A stretch of 64,000 nucleotides of DNA from an uncultured Clostridia bacterium (GTDB lineage: Bacteria > Bacillota > Clostridia > Christensenellales > UBA1242). Positions 53,263 through 62,511 of this stretch are shown in pieces (the stretch's first letter is position 1; each line of letters starts with the position of its first letter). Under the pieces are notes generated by a model that was not told the origin of the DNA, made no database searches, and was given only the letters and a program-made list of their open reading frames with translations. Both the position numbers and the translations under genes were made by a program. Location: the NCBI GenBank assembly GCA_934746715.1, contig CAKVFI010000003.1, positions 124,001-188,000 on the forward strand, read 5' to 3'.

Positions 53263-53943
53263 ATGCTTATTTCAATTTTATTAAACAACAATTTAGACCC
53301 ATTGGATGCAGTAATACAATTTTTGATGATTGTGTTTGTTTTTACATTTTCACTTTCACTGCGAGAGTTTTTTCGTGCTTTTGCTGCTTACAAGATGGGG
53401 GACGCCACTGCAAAATCAATGGGAATGATGACAATCAATCCAATAAAACATATCGACCCAGCAGGCTTTTTGTTTTTTGTGTTGCTTGGTGTAGGCTGGT
53501 CAAAACCTGTGCCAATCAATCCAACAAATTTCAAAAACTACCGCAAAGGCATTAGGTGGGTGTCCGCTGCCGGCGTGTTGGTCAACTTTGTTTTTGGTTT
53601 GCTTGCGTCAATCGTTTATTTGGTGTTTAATCGCACACTGGGTTGTCCAAACGAAGCAATGGGTTACTTTTACTTGCTGCTTCAAATAATCATGCAAATC
53701 AACAGTTTTTTGGTGCTTTTCAACATCTTGCCAATTTATCCACTTGCAGGATTTGACTTTATAACAACGTTTATGAAGTCTAACAACAAATTTATTTACT
53801 TCAACTACAAAAATGGCGTAAAAATACTTTATGGGATATTGATTGTTAGTGTTGTGTTTGAGTTGCTGTTTGGCTTTGATTTGTTTGCTATTTATTTAAA
53901 TTTATTATATAATTATATATATTTACCAATCGCTTTAATTTAG
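53263..53943 (+). CDS. Site-2-protease (M50) homologue with lost active site
   Basis: 226 residues, five to six helices, clearly an M50 protein of the small YwhC/S2P-group type: AYKMGDATAKSMGMMTINPIKHIDPAG, then VGWSKPVPINPTNFKNYRKG are diagnostic. But the zinc motif HEFAH of the family is REFFR here (residues 34-38, 53362-53376), and the distal N-x-x-P-x-x-P-L-D-G motif reads NILPIYPLAG, with Ala (residue 162, 53746-53748) for the third ligand Asp. All three zinc ligands are gone in an otherwise intact frame. No ribosome site; TATAAT lies 11 bases before ATG. It sits before scpA as in many clostridia. Confidence 0.85.
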   Translation: MLISILLNNNLDPLDAVIQFLMIVFVFTFSLSLREFFRAFAAYKMGDATAKSMGMMTINPIKHIDPAGFLFFVLLGVGWSKPVPINPTNFKNYRKGIRWVSAAGVLVNFVFGLLASIVYLVFNRTLGCPNEAMGYFYLLLQIIMQINSFLVLFNILPIYPLAGFDFITTFMKSNNKFIYFNYKNGVKILYGILIVSVVFELLFGFDLFAIYLNLLYNYIYLPIALI

Positions 53944-53950
53944 GGGTGCT

Positions 53951-54700
53951 ATGGAAGAAATGGAAGAACTGACTGACGAATTTGGCAGTCATTTAACATT
54001 TAAGTTGGAAGGCTTTGAAGGGCCTTTGGATCTTTTGCTGCACCTTATCAAAGAAAACAACATGTCCATTCAAACCATTCGCATAAGTGAAATCACAGAC
54101 CAGTACTTGAAATACATGGACGACATCTCAAGTTTGGATATGGACGAAGCCGTTGCGTTTTTGGACATGACAAGCAGATTGTTGGAACTTAAATCAAAAG
54201 CATTGCTTCCTGTTGAACAAACCGATGAAGAAGATGACGAGCAAGATAGTTTGCTTAAACTTCAAATGGACTTGCAAGAATATCAATTGTTTAAAGGCGT
54301 TGGGGCAGAATTGCAACAAATTGAAAATGTTAACAGGTTTTACAAGCAGCCAGACAAAATGGCAAACGACACTCGCATTGTGTTCAACGATTTTAATTTG
54401 GACAAATTGCTTGATGCTTTTGCATTCATTTTGATGAAAACAAAGGATAGAGAAAACCCAGAAGAAAAGCAAATTAAACGTGATCGCTGGACGGTTGCGG
54501 ATAAAATTGCCTTTTTAACTGGTGTTTTGAAGGAAAACAAAGAAATCAACTTTTTTAGTTTGTTTGACGACACATATTCAAAAGGCGAAATTATTACAAC
54601 ATTCTTGGCAATTTTGGATATGCTTAAATTTCAAAAAATTGTTGTTGTTCAAACGGACAGATATCAAGATATTTTAATAAAAGCAAGGGAGGAACAATGA
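53951..54700 (+). CDS. scpA: Segregation and condensation protein A
   Basis: 249 residues, the kleisin of the SMC complex. The N-terminal FEGPLDLLLHLIKENNMSIQTI is the SMC-neck binding part; a middle acidic linker (TDEEDDEQDS) and the C-terminal winged helix (DTYSKGEIITTFLAILDMLK) contact the SMC head. It overlaps scpB by four bases. It helps keep the nucleoid compact and sort origins. Confidence 0.95.
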   Translation: MEEMEELTDEFGSHLTFKLEGFEGPLDLLLHLIKENNMSIQTIRISEITDQYLKYMDDISSLDMDEAVAFLDMTSRLLELKSKALLPVEQTDEEDDEQDSLLKLQMDLQEYQLFKGVGAELQQIENVNRFYKQPDKMANDTRIVFNDFNLDKLLDAFAFILMKTKDRENPEEKQIKRDRWTVADKIAFLTGVLKENKEINFFSLFDDTYSKGEIITTFLAILDMLKFQKIVVVQTDRYQDILIKAREEQ

Positions 54701-55365
54701 AGTACGAAGACATAGCACGCGTTATTGAAGGCGTTTTGTTTGTTGCTGGTGACGGCGTTGAAATAGATGAATTTAAGCGCAAGTTTGACATTAACGACAA
54801 AGAATTTAACAAATGCCTTGACTTGCTTAAAGCAAAGTATAACGAAAAAAGCGGAATAAATATTATTACATACAAAAGCAAAGTTCAATTGTGTTCAAAC
54901 CCACAAATTGTTGAAGACATCAGTGAAATATTAAACCCTATCCGTGAGCGCTCATTAACAAAAGCTGCGTTGGACACTGTTGCCATTATTGCCTACAAAC
55001 AGCCTATAACTAGAATGGAAATTGAAGGCATTCGCCAAGTTAAAAACTGCGATTATGCCATTGATTTGTTGCTTTCAAACAACCTTATTGAAGTTGTTGG
55101 AAGAAAGGATGCAGTGGGCAAACCATTGCTTTATGGCACAACAGATGCATTTTTGAAGCGCTTTGGTTTGTCAAGCATAGAAGCATTGCCAAACTACAAC
55201 GAGTTGCTTGACCGTATCCGCGTCATTCACAGTGATGGCGATTCATTATATCGCGAGTTCTCAATTCCAGATGAAGAACCAGAAAATTCCGCCACCGAAA
55301 AGGCAGAACCACCAACAAAAACTGCCAGTGAACAGCAAGATGAAACACCAGCACAAGCAAGTTAA
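54697..55365 (+). CDS. scpB: Segregation and condensation protein B
   Basis: 222 residues with two winged helices: IEGVLFVAGDGVEIDEFKRKF and TKAALDTVAIIAYKQPITRMEIEGIRQV, the latter a hallmark. It pairs with ScpA on SMC. The C-terminal tail is acidic, Thr/Pro-rich and unlike the core. Start codon overlaps the scpA stop (ATGA). Confidence 0.95.
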   Translation: MKYEDIARVIEGVLFVAGDGVEIDEFKRKFDINDKEFNKCLDLLKAKYNEKSGINIITYKSKVQLCSNPQIVEDISEILNPIRERSLTKAALDTVAIIAYKQPITRMEIEGIRQVKNCDYAIDLLLSNNLIEVVGRKDAVGKPLLYGTTDAFLKRFGLSSIEALPNYNELLDRIRVIHSDGDSLYREFSIPDEEPENSATEKAEPPTKTASEQQDETPAQAS

Positions 55366-55399
55366 AGTATAAAATCAAATTAAAGTAAGATACTACCAT

Positions 55400-55987
55400 A
55401 TGGGGTATCTTATTTTTTTGTTTGTTTGTCTTTTAACATTAATGTTGATTGTGTTTCCGTTTCTCATCAGTTATGAAATTAAAATCAATCTGTTGCGCCT
55501 TAAAGGTGTGTTTACGTTAATCATATTTGGCAAAATAAAATTGCAGTTTAAATTGCGCGTAAAAAATGGCTATATTTACATTTATCACAACCGCAAAGAA
55601 AAGCGTTATAAATTAACTGACAAAAATTTTAATGTTATATTTTTTGTCAATTTAATCAAACAGTTATATTTCCGCCACCAACTTTGCGTTTTGGATATAT
55701 TTTCTAACTTTGGCTATATGAATGATGCTTGCGTTTCTGCAGTGGGCGTGGGGTATATAGACGTGATTAGCAAGTGTGTTTTAAGCAAAATCAAAAACAA
55801 TAAAAAATCTGCACATATTTTTGTGAATGTTGATGCAAAATATAATCAAGATATATGCTCAATTAGAGTTAAAAGTTCGGTGCGTGTGTCAATTTGGGAC
55901 TTGCTGTTTTCGATTGTCTACACACTGCTTAACACATGGAGATATTATGAAAAACACCCAAACAATAAACTTAAACAAAAACAATAA
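55400..55987 (+). CDS. DUF2953 family membrane-attached protein
   Basis: 195 residues: one N-terminal helix (about 2-24), then a beta-rich soluble part with FKLRVKNGYIYIYHNRK and a Val/Ser-rich end. The pattern and the location between scpB and gerW match the DUF2953 family of sporulating Firmicutes. The function is unknown. The end overlaps the gerW start by 41 bases in another frame. Confidence 0.6.
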   Translation: MGYLIFLFVCLLTLMLIVFPFLISYEIKINLLRLKGVFTLIIFGKIKLQFKLRVKNGYIYIYHNRKEKRYKLTDKNFNVIFFVNLIKQLYFRHQLCVLDIFSNFGYMNDACVSAVGVGYIDVISKCVLSKIKNNKKSAHIFVNVDAKYNQDICSIRVKSSVRVSIWDLLFSIVYTLLNTWRYYEKHPNNKLKQKQ

Positions 55988-56345
55988 AATAGAATCATTA
56001 ATTGATGTTTCATTGGACAAAGTGCGTTCACTTATTGATGTTAACTGCGTGGTTGGCAATGCAATTTCCATGCCAGACAATTCAGTTATTATTCCAATTT
56101 CAAAAGTGAGTGTCGGCTTTGTTTCTGGTGGTGGAGAGTATAGCGATTTAAATGCAAAACGCAATTCAGCGGATTTTCCAATGGCTGGCGGCACTGGTGG
56201 TGGCTTTACTGTTACACCAATTGGATTTTTTGTGGTTAACAACAACAAATTTAAAATCATTCATGCAGACAAATCAACTGCGTATTTAGGGTTAATCAAA
56301 AATGCCACAGAAGTGCTTAAAAAATTTGTGGGGAACATGAAATGA
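55947..56345 (+). CDS. GerW/YtfJ family sporulation protein
   Basis: 132 residues from ATG at 55947, which follows GGAGATATT at a suitable distance. IESLIDVSLDKVRSLIDVNCVVGNAI, VIIPISKVSVGFVSGGGEY and MAGGTGGGFTVTPIGF are the YtfJ family signature. In Bacillus, GerW is needed for spore germination in response to L-alanine. The C-terminus overlaps dacF by four bases. Confidence 0.85.
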   Translation: MKNTQTINLNKNNKIESLIDVSLDKVRSLIDVNCVVGNAISMPDNSVIIPISKVSVGFVSGGGEYSDLNAKRNSADFPMAGGTGGGFTVTPIGFFVVNNNKFKIIHADKSTAYLGLIKNATEVLKKFVGNMK

Positions 56346-57538
56346 AGCAGTTAAACAGTCAATTTAAACAATTCAAAACAACAACAGCAATTACAAGGTT
56401 ATTAGCCTTGTGTTTTGCTTTAATCAGCTCAATTTGTTGCTTTAATTTTGCAAGCATAAAACAGCTTTCAAATCCTATTTTTGCCGCCAGCAGTTCAGCA
56501 AAGGCGATGTGTGTGCTGGATAAGGACAGCAAACGTGTATTATATTGCAAAAACCAAAACCAGAGTTTGCCAATGGCATCCACAACAAAAGTGGTTACAG
56601 CAATCACAGTGCTTGAAAATTGCAAAGATTTAAATCAAGTGATAACAATCAACAAACACGCAGTTGGTGTGGAAGGCACATCAATTTATTTGAGACAAGA
56701 CGAGCATATTTCAGTTATGGATTTATTGTATGGTTTAATGCTTCGCAGTGGCAATGACAGTGCAACATCGTTGGCTTATCATGTTGGTGGTAGTGTTGAC
56801 GGGTTTGCTTCTCTCATGAACAATTTTGCAAAAAAAGTTGGGGCAAAAAATTCTCATTTTGCAAACCCACATGGGTTAGATAATCCAAATCATTACACAA
56901 CTGCATATGATTTGGCTCTTATCACTTGCCACGCATTAAACAATCCAACTTTTAAGCAAATTGTTTCAACAAAAAATCACATTATTCCAGCAACAAACAA
57001 ATCAGACAAACGCTATTTGACAAACAAAAACAGATTGCTTTCAAGCTTAACTGGCTGTTGTGGTGTTAAAACTGGCTTTACATCAAAAGCGGGGAGATGT
57101 TTGGTTAGTGCATGCGAAAGGGACAACAGAACAACCGTTTGTGTTGTGCTTAATTGTGGGCCTATGTTTGAAGAAAGTGTTGATTTGATTGAATCAAGCT
57201 TTGAAGATTATTCAAACAAAAAAGTTGTTGACAAAAACAAGGAAATTTACAATGAATATTTGCTTGATAACAAGGCTGGACGCCTATATTTGTACGCAGA
57301 AAAAGATGTTTACTGCCCAATAAAACAAGGGGAAGAAAACAAAATACAAATTAAATATTCCGTTAAACTAGACGACGCTCATCAAGGCAGCGAAGTTGGG
57401 AAAATTGATGTTTTTTTGGATAATCAGTTGATTAATTCTGCAAAATTATATACAATGAATAAGATTGAAAAGTTTTTGGACAACAAAACTCTTCAAATAA
57501 AAGAAATACTATGGGAAGAAGAAATAAATGAGAATTAA
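56342..57538 (+). CDS. D-alanyl-D-alanine carboxypeptidase (DacF/PBP5 type)
   Basis: 398 residues. A signal-peptide helix (about 20-42) with cleavage near FAASSSA leads into a class C low-molecular-mass PBP fold: S-x-x-K as STTK in MASTTKVVTAI, SGNDSA as S-x-N, and KTGFT. A beta-rich PBP5_C-like domain follows. It trims pentapeptides in the wall or spore cortex (DacF in Bacillus, which has the same neighbours). There is no obvious C-terminal membrane anchor. Overlaps gerW by ATGA and rluB by 11 bases. Confidence 0.92.
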   Translation: MKQLNSQFKQFKTTTAITRLLALCFALISSICCFNFASIKQLSNPIFAASSSAKAMCVLDKDSKRVLYCKNQNQSLPMASTTKVVTAITVLENCKDLNQVITINKHAVGVEGTSIYLRQDEHISVMDLLYGLMLRSGNDSATSLAYHVGGSVDGFASLMNNFAKKVGAKNSHFANPHGLDNPNHYTTAYDLALITCHALNNPTFKQIVSTKNHIIPATNKSDKRYLTNKNRLLSSLTGCCGVKTGFTSKAGRCLVSACERDNRTTVCVVLNCGPMFEESVDLIESSFEDYSNKKVVDKNKEIYNEYLLDNKAGRLYLYAEKDVYCPIKQGEENKIQIKYSVKLDDAHQGSEVGKIDVFLDNQLINSAKLYTMNKIEKFLDNKTLQIKEILWEEEINEN

Positions 57539-58238
57539 TAAATATATCGCAAGTTCAGGTGTTACAAGCAGGCGCAAGGCAGAAGAATTGGTGCTTGCTG
57601 GCAAAGTTAAAATAAATGGCAAAGTTGTTTCTAATTTGGCAACAGATGTTAAGGAAACAGATCAAGTTACAATAGAAGGCAAACCAATCCACACAGCGGA
57701 AAATTTTGTTTATTACAAATTGCACAAACCAAAAGGCTATGTTTCAACAGTTAATGACGATAAGGGCAGAAAAACTGTTATGGAATTGATGCGCGGTGTT
57801 CACACACGTGTTTTTCCTGTTGGCAGATTGGATTACGACACTGAAGGGCTTTTGCTTTTAACAAACGACGGCGATTTGTCAAATATATTAACACGTCCCA
57901 AAAGTGAAGTGGAAAAGGTTTACTATGTCACAATAGAAGGCACAATAAGCAAGGACGAAGTTAAAACATTGTCATCTGGCATTGAAATTGATGGCTACAA
58001 AACCAAACCATGCAGCGTTGTGGTTATGAGTGAAAACCAAAATCAAACCAAACTTGCAATAACAATCACAGAAGGCAAAAACAGACAAATCCGCAAAATG
58101 CTTGAAGCAGTTAACAAAACTGTTACATTTTTAAAACGCGTTCAAATTGGCGAAATCCGTTTGGGCGGGTTATCTCGCGGGGAATATGCTCAACTTAATG
58201 CAAAAGAAGTTAGATATTTGCAAAATTTAAAAAAATAA
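57528..58238 (+). CDS. rluB: Pseudouridine synthase RluB/RsuA family
   Basis: 236 residues. An N-terminal S4 domain (RINKYIASSGVTSRRKAEELVLAGKVKING) precedes the RsuA-type catalytic domain with GRLDYDTEGLLLLTNDGDL (catalytic Asp in the LDYDT loop) and GKNRQIRKM. It makes a pseudouridine in 23S rRNA (helix 92/93 region in E. coli RluB); Firmicutes members are called RluB by convention. Translationally coupled to dacF. Confidence 0.9.
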   Translation: MRINKYIASSGVTSRRKAEELVLAGKVKINGKVVSNLATDVKETDQVTIEGKPIHTAENFVYYKLHKPKGYVSTVNDDKGRKTVMELMRGVHTRVFPVGRLDYDTEGLLLLTNDGDLSNILTRPKSEVEKVYYVTIEGTISKDEVKTLSSGIEIDGYKTKPCSVVVMSENQNQTKLAITITEGKNRQIRKMLEAVNKTVTFLKRVQIGEIRLGGLSRGEYAQLNAKEVRYLQNLKK

Positions 58239-58312
58239 TTTAATTTTGTTTTGTTATTTTAAAATAATATGGCAGTTTTGCAAAATTTTTTGCGCAACTG
58301 CTTTTTTCTTTG

Positions 58313-58345
58313 CAAAAATCTATCAATTATGCTACAATATCGCCA
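58313..58345 (+). promoter_or_regulatory. Promoter of the flavoprotein gene, apparently leaderless
   Basis: TTGCAA (about 58310-58315), a 17-base spacer and TACAAT (about 58333-58338) sit directly before ATCGCCA and the ATG at 58346. No Shine-Dalgarno sequence is present. Confidence 0.55.
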
Positions 58346-59569
58346 ATGGAAACAAATTTTGATGTTGTTGTTATCGGTGGCGGAGCATCGGGCATGATGT
58401 CCGCAATTTTTGCATCTCGCAAAGGCAAAAAAACTTTAATTCTTGACCATAATGAAAAGCTGGGCAAAAAGTTATACATTACAGGCAAAGGTAAGTGCAA
58501 TTTAACTAACAACAGCAGTGTGGAAACACATTTGGAAAACATTATGCACAACAGCAAATTTATGTATTCTGCTCTCAACGCGTTCACTCCGCAAGATACT
58601 ATGGCGTTTTTTGAGGAAAACGGATTAAAATTGCGCACAGAACGTGGCAAAAGGGTTTTTCCAGAAAGTGATAAGTCAAGTGACGTTATCAAAACATTGG
58701 AAAAATGCTTGCATAGATATGAAGTTAAAATTTCATTAAACAACGAAATTTTGTCAGTTCAAAAACAAGGAGATTTGTTCCATATTAAGTGTGATAATGG
58801 TGTTGAATACACATCATATAGTTTAATTTTAGCAACTGGTGGTTTATCGTATGCTGGCACAGGCGCTTCAGATTTTGGCTGCAAAATTGCCACTCAATTT
58901 GGTCATAAACTTATTAAAGCAAAAAGTGCACTATGCCCAATTGTTTTGTATGACGATGTTAGTTCTCTTAATGGTTTAAGTTTAAAAAATGTAAGTTTGG
59001 AACTGGAAGTGAACGGCAAAAAGTTTAAGGAATTTGGCGAAATGATGTTCACTTTTAACTCAATCACTGGTCCAATTGCGCTGACGCTCTCCAGCAAAAT
59101 CAATGAATATCAAATCAACAAAACAAAACTGATTTTAGATTTAAAACCTGCTTTAACCATAACTCAACTTGACCAAAAACTTAAACGAGAAAGTCTTGAG
59201 TATGCAAAAACAGATTTAAAAAATTATCTTTACACTGTTTTGCCACATTCATTTGTTGACTATTTTATGCACCACACCAAATTAACCAACAAAAAAATGG
59301 CAGATTTAAGCAAAACAGAAAGAAACACAATTATTTCCAACCTTAAACAATTTGACTTTTTAATTAAATCATTAGATAATATTAATGTTAGTATAGTAAC
59401 CGCAGGTGGGGTTGATGTTAAACAAATCAATTCAAAAACATGCGAAAGCAAACTTGTTCCAAACCTTTATATTGTTGGGGAACTGCTTGATGTGGATGCG
59501 CTAACTGGCGGCTTTAATTTGCAAATTGCTTGGTCAACAGGTTTTGTTGCTGGCAATTCAGTGAGATAA
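58346..59569 (+). CDS. HI0933-like flavoprotein (BaiN/YtfP family NAD(P)/FAD protein)
   Basis: 407 residues from ATG at 58346; an earlier in-frame start lies in the promoter. The FAD-binding Rossmann start VVIGGGASGMMSAIFAS, then LGKKLYITGKGKCNLTN and the C-terminal TAGGVDVKQIN and LTGGFNLQIAWSTG are the signature of the HI0933/BaiN family, whose few tested members reduce bile-acid or related double bonds. In clostridia it commonly follows rluB. The substrate is unknown. Confidence 0.88.
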   Translation: METNFDVVVIGGGASGMMSAIFASRKGKKTLILDHNEKLGKKLYITGKGKCNLTNNSSVETHLENIMHNSKFMYSALNAFTPQDTMAFFEENGLKLRTERGKRVFPESDKSSDVIKTLEKCLHRYEVKISLNNEILSVQKQGDLFHIKCDNGVEYTSYSLILATGGLSYAGTGASDFGCKIATQFGHKLIKAKSALCPIVLYDDVSSLNGLSLKNVSLELEVNGKKFKEFGEMMFTFNSITGPIALTLSSKINEYQINKTKLILDLKPALTITQLDQKLKRESLEYAKTDLKNYLYTVLPHSFVDYFMHHTKLTNKKMADLSKTERNTIISNLKQFDFLIKSLDNINVSIVTAGGVDVKQINSKTCESKLVPNLYIVGELLDVDALTGGFNLQIAWSTGFVAGNSVR

Positions 59570-59579
59570 AAGGACAATT

Positions 59580-60179
59580 ATGTTATTTTGGTTTTTATTT
59601 GTTTTGGCGTTTATTCCTTGTTTGATTTTGTTTCCAATCAAAAAGGTTGGCAAAAAGAACTTAAAGGAATTAAAAGGCAAAAACTATATTATTTCATGCA
59701 ATCATATGTCAAATAACGACGCACCAATGTTGGACATTAGGTTTTGCAGAAAACATTATTTTTTGGCAAAAAAAGAGTTGTTTAACGGCAAAATTAAGTC
59801 TGCTTTCATTAAAAGCCTTGGTGGCGTTAAAGTTGACAGGCAAAAGGTTGAACCAAGTTCTATTAAAGAAGTTTTGCGCTTAATTGGCAAAAACAAGCAT
59901 ATTTGCATTTTTCCACAGGGCACAAGGGCAAAAACTCCATATATTGAAGATGGTTCAGCAAAAGAAGGTGTTGCAATGTTTTCCATTCGCACCAACACGC
60001 CAGTTGTGCCAATGATGTACAACAAAAAAATAAAGCCTTTTAGAAGAGTTAAATTGTATATTGGCAAGCCAATTTACCCAGACGAAACAAGAAAAGGTGA
60101 CAAAACATATTTGGCAGAATTTGCTGATTTAATCGTCAGCAAAATGAATGCCTTGCTTGAAGGAGAAAATAAACAATGA
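59580..60179 (+). CDS. plsC: 1-acylglycerol-3-phosphate acyltransferase (PlsC family)
   Basis: 199 residues with an N-terminal hydrophobic helix. The catalytic HX4D is NHMSNND, and the lysophosphatidate-binding segment is LGGVKVDRQ. The third motif, normally EGTR, is FPQGTRAKT, with Gln for Glu. It should acylate lysophosphatidic acid to phosphatidic acid for membrane lipid synthesis. AAAGGAC precedes ATG; it overlaps the S1 gene by four bases. In relatives cmk and ispH flank it; here they are missing. Confidence 0.85.
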   Translation: MLFWFLFVLAFIPCLILFPIKKVGKKNLKELKGKNYIISCNHMSNNDAPMLDIRFCRKHYFLAKKELFNGKIKSAFIKSLGGVKVDRQKVEPSSIKEVLRLIGKNKHICIFPQGTRAKTPYIEDGSAKEGVAMFSIRTNTPVVPMMYNKKIKPFRRVKLYIGKPIYPDETRKGDKTYLAEFADLIVSKMNALLEGENKQ

Positions 60180-61183
60180 AAATGAAAGATTTTAATATTA
60201 GCATGACACAATACAATCGCGGGGACATCATCACTGGCACAATTGTTATGATAGGCGAAAAGGAAGTTGTTGTTGCCATCGGTGGGCTTAAGGAAGGAGT
60301 TTTTCCACGTGAAGAACTTGAACCAAACTTTAAAATTGGCGATGCTGTTTTGGTTATGGTTACTGGCAAAATTGATGACAAAGGTTGCTTGATTGTTAAT
60401 CACACAGGCGTAAACAAAGCCATCGAGGACAAGGAAAAGTTAAAGGCGCTTAAAGTTGGCAGCGAATTTAGTTTTGTTGCCTCTGCAATCAACACAGCAG
60501 GTATTTTGGGCGAATTTATGGGTTTTCGCGTGTTTTTGCCATTCAGCCAATGCGCTCCACAAGATTTTATGAATAAAGATAGTTTGGTAAATCGTGAAAT
60601 TTCAGCGATTGTTATTGAACTTAACAATATAAAAAAATCAATTGTTTGCAGCACAAAACTTTTAACAAACACCGAAGTTCAACCTGTTGAAATTGGCGAA
60701 ACCATTGCCGGCACAGTGATTAAATTGGAAGATAAATATGCTGTTGTTCTTTTGGAAAATGGGGCAAAAGCAAAACTTTCAATTTCTGACGCAAGTTACG
60801 AGCACATCAGCAGTTTGAAAGATGTTGTTGAAGAAAATCAAAAATATGATTTTAAAATTTTGGATGCAAACACAGATTTTTCAAGAATAACAGTGGGACT
60901 TAAACAATTAAAACAAGACCCACGCGATCAAGCGTTTAATGAATTAAAGATTGGAGATGAAGTTGAAGGCGTAGTTGTCAAAATTTTGCCAGTTGGGGCT
61001 GTTATCAAACTTGACAACGGCTTTACAGCAATGGCAGTTACCAAAGACAACACTGACAAATCAAATGTTGCAACTCATTATTTGTACAAACTTAATTCTC
61101 GTGTAAAAGGTTATATTTCACATCTCAACGCGGAAAGGCACAAAATTAATATAATAACCAACAAAAAAGTAGAAAATATTTAA
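60176..61183 (+). CDS. S1 RNA-binding domain protein (RpsA-like)
   Basis: 335 residues built from four S1 repeats (about residues 14-80, 96-160, 175-245 and 260-330): GDIITGTIVMIGEKEVVVAIGG, then a diverged second, then GETIAGTVIKLEDKYAVVLL and GDEVEGVVVKILPVGAVIKL. Firmicutes S1-like proteins have four domains and associate with ribosomes or RNA decay; whether this one is a true ribosomal protein S1 is uncertain. The plsC-S1 arrangement is typical of clostridia. Confidence 0.82.
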   Translation: MKMKDFNISMTQYNRGDIITGTIVMIGEKEVVVAIGGLKEGVFPREELEPNFKIGDAVLVMVTGKIDDKGCLIVNHTGVNKAIEDKEKLKALKVGSEFSFVASAINTAGILGEFMGFRVFLPFSQCAPQDFMNKDSLVNREISAIVIELNNIKKSIVCSTKLLTNTEVQPVEIGETIAGTVIKLEDKYAVVLLENGAKAKLSISDASYEHISSLKDVVEENQKYDFKILDANTDFSRITVGLKQLKQDPRDQAFNELKIGDEVEGVVVKILPVGAVIKLDNGFTAMAVTKDNTDKSNVATHYLYKLNSRVKGYISHLNAERHKINIITNKKVENI

Positions 61184-61308
61184 TTTTTGCTAAAAAAATC
61201 ATTATTTTTGCAAAAAATTTCAAAATTCACGATATTTTTTCGTTAAAATTGTTAAAAATCGACATTTTTATTGCAAAAGCAACAAACAAAGTGTAAAATT
61301 GCCTTATA

Positions 61309-62448
61309 ATGAAGTTTAAGGCAATTTTTTATCCACTGATTTGTGTGGCTATTGTTTTTGCAATTGCCAGTTTTTTGGTGGTTAAAAACAACATAGACAA
61401 ATCACACTCACAAAAACATCAAACACAACTGGTTCAACAAATTAATGATGAAAATTTGCCACCAAAAACAGATAACAACACTCAGCACAAAAACTCTGGG
61501 GAAACAACCATAAATGATTCTGACAAAAATCAAAGAATCATTTCAGACAACGATGATAAGGACAACACAACAGATAGCAATAAATTAGAAAACCCATTTA
61601 ACGAAGATAATGCAGATGACGATGATAAAGTTCTGCCAACCGAACCAAAGCAAGAGTTTGTAAAAGATTTAAAATTGAATTGCAACTCAACAATTGAAAT
61701 GGCGATTAACGAAACTGTGGTTTTAAAGGATTATTTAATAGTTGAACCTAAAAAATTTTTTAACGCCACAAAAATCAAAATTACAAATGGCAACGAGCCA
61801 ACAAATGACTTAACTTTTAAAAATGGAACAATCTCTGCAACAAAAATTGGGTGTTACAAAATTAGTTTTAGCATCAACGTAGGCAAAACAGAAATTAAAA
61901 CAGAAGTTTTAACAATTATTGTAAAAGAAAAGTGCTCATACATCGAATTAAAAACAAACAAACTTGAACTTGGCAAAACTTATAGCATTGATGATATAAT
62001 TAACAACAAAACAGCAGGCGAAGTCAGCCTTAATTTTGACAAAAAATATCTACGTTTTAAAAACAACAAATTAACAACATTAAAGGCGGGCAGCACAATT
62101 ATTGAAATTTGTGTAACAAATGAAAATATGTTTTGTTATTTTGACTTTGACATTATTATCTTTAAACCAACTGTTTGCAATATTGTGTTGCCAGATTATG
62201 CCAACAAAAACAAAATTGAAACCAACAAAAATATGCTGGGCATAAATTATCAAATAATGTATGGCGACGCAGAATATGTTGACCAAACAATACTTGCAGA
62301 ATTAAGTGATGAGTCAGTTGCAAGAATAATGTTTTCAGATGCTCCAATGATTTACATCAAAAAACTTTCAAAGGGCAGTGTAACCTTAAAATTAACAAGT
62401 GTGGCAGATCCAACAATCACAAAAACGATAGTGATTGTGTTTAACTAA
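61309..62448 (+). CDS. Surface protein with low-complexity linker and Ig-like domains
   Basis: 379 residues: an N-terminal helix (about 4-26, signal anchor), a disordered Asn/Asp/Lys-rich linker of about 95 residues, then beta-rich repeats of the bacterial Ig-like (BIG2-like) type, with ITNGNEPTNDLTFKNGTISATKIGCYKI and KAGSTIIEICVTNENMFC as examples. It is presumably displayed on the outside. Ligand unknown. There is no ribosome site; TTGCAA and TAAAAT promoter boxes lie so that transcription starts one to three bases before ATG. Confidence 0.6.
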   Translation: MKFKAIFYPLICVAIVFAIASFLVVKNNIDKSHSQKHQTQLVQQINDENLPPKTDNNTQHKNSGETTINDSDKNQRIISDNDDKDNTTDSNKLENPFNEDNADDDDKVLPTEPKQEFVKDLKLNCNSTIEMAINETVVLKDYLIVEPKKFFNATKIKITNGNEPTNDLTFKNGTISATKIGCYKISFSINVGKTEIKTEVLTIIVKEKCSYIELKTNKLELGKTYSIDDIINNKTAGEVSLNFDKKYLRFKNNKLTTLKAGSTIIEICVTNENMFCYFDFDIIIFKPTVCNIVLPDYANKNKIETNKNMLGINYQIMYGDAEYVDQTILAELSDESVARIMFSDAPMIYIKKLSKGSVTLKLTSVADPTITKTIVIVFN

Positions 62449-62482
62449 AAACTGATAAATATTCATTTTTAAAACTCAATCA

Positions 62483-62511
62483 AAAAAATGCCTAATAGTT
62501 AGGCATTTTTT
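62483..62511. terminator. Bidirectional terminator between converging genes
   Basis: A perfect 13-bp stem AAAAAATGCCTAA/TTAGGCATTTTTT (62483-62495, 62499-62511) with loop TAG. It serves the Ig-like gene and, read the other way, the methyltransferase gene, whose stop codon lies in the stem. Confidence 0.9.
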
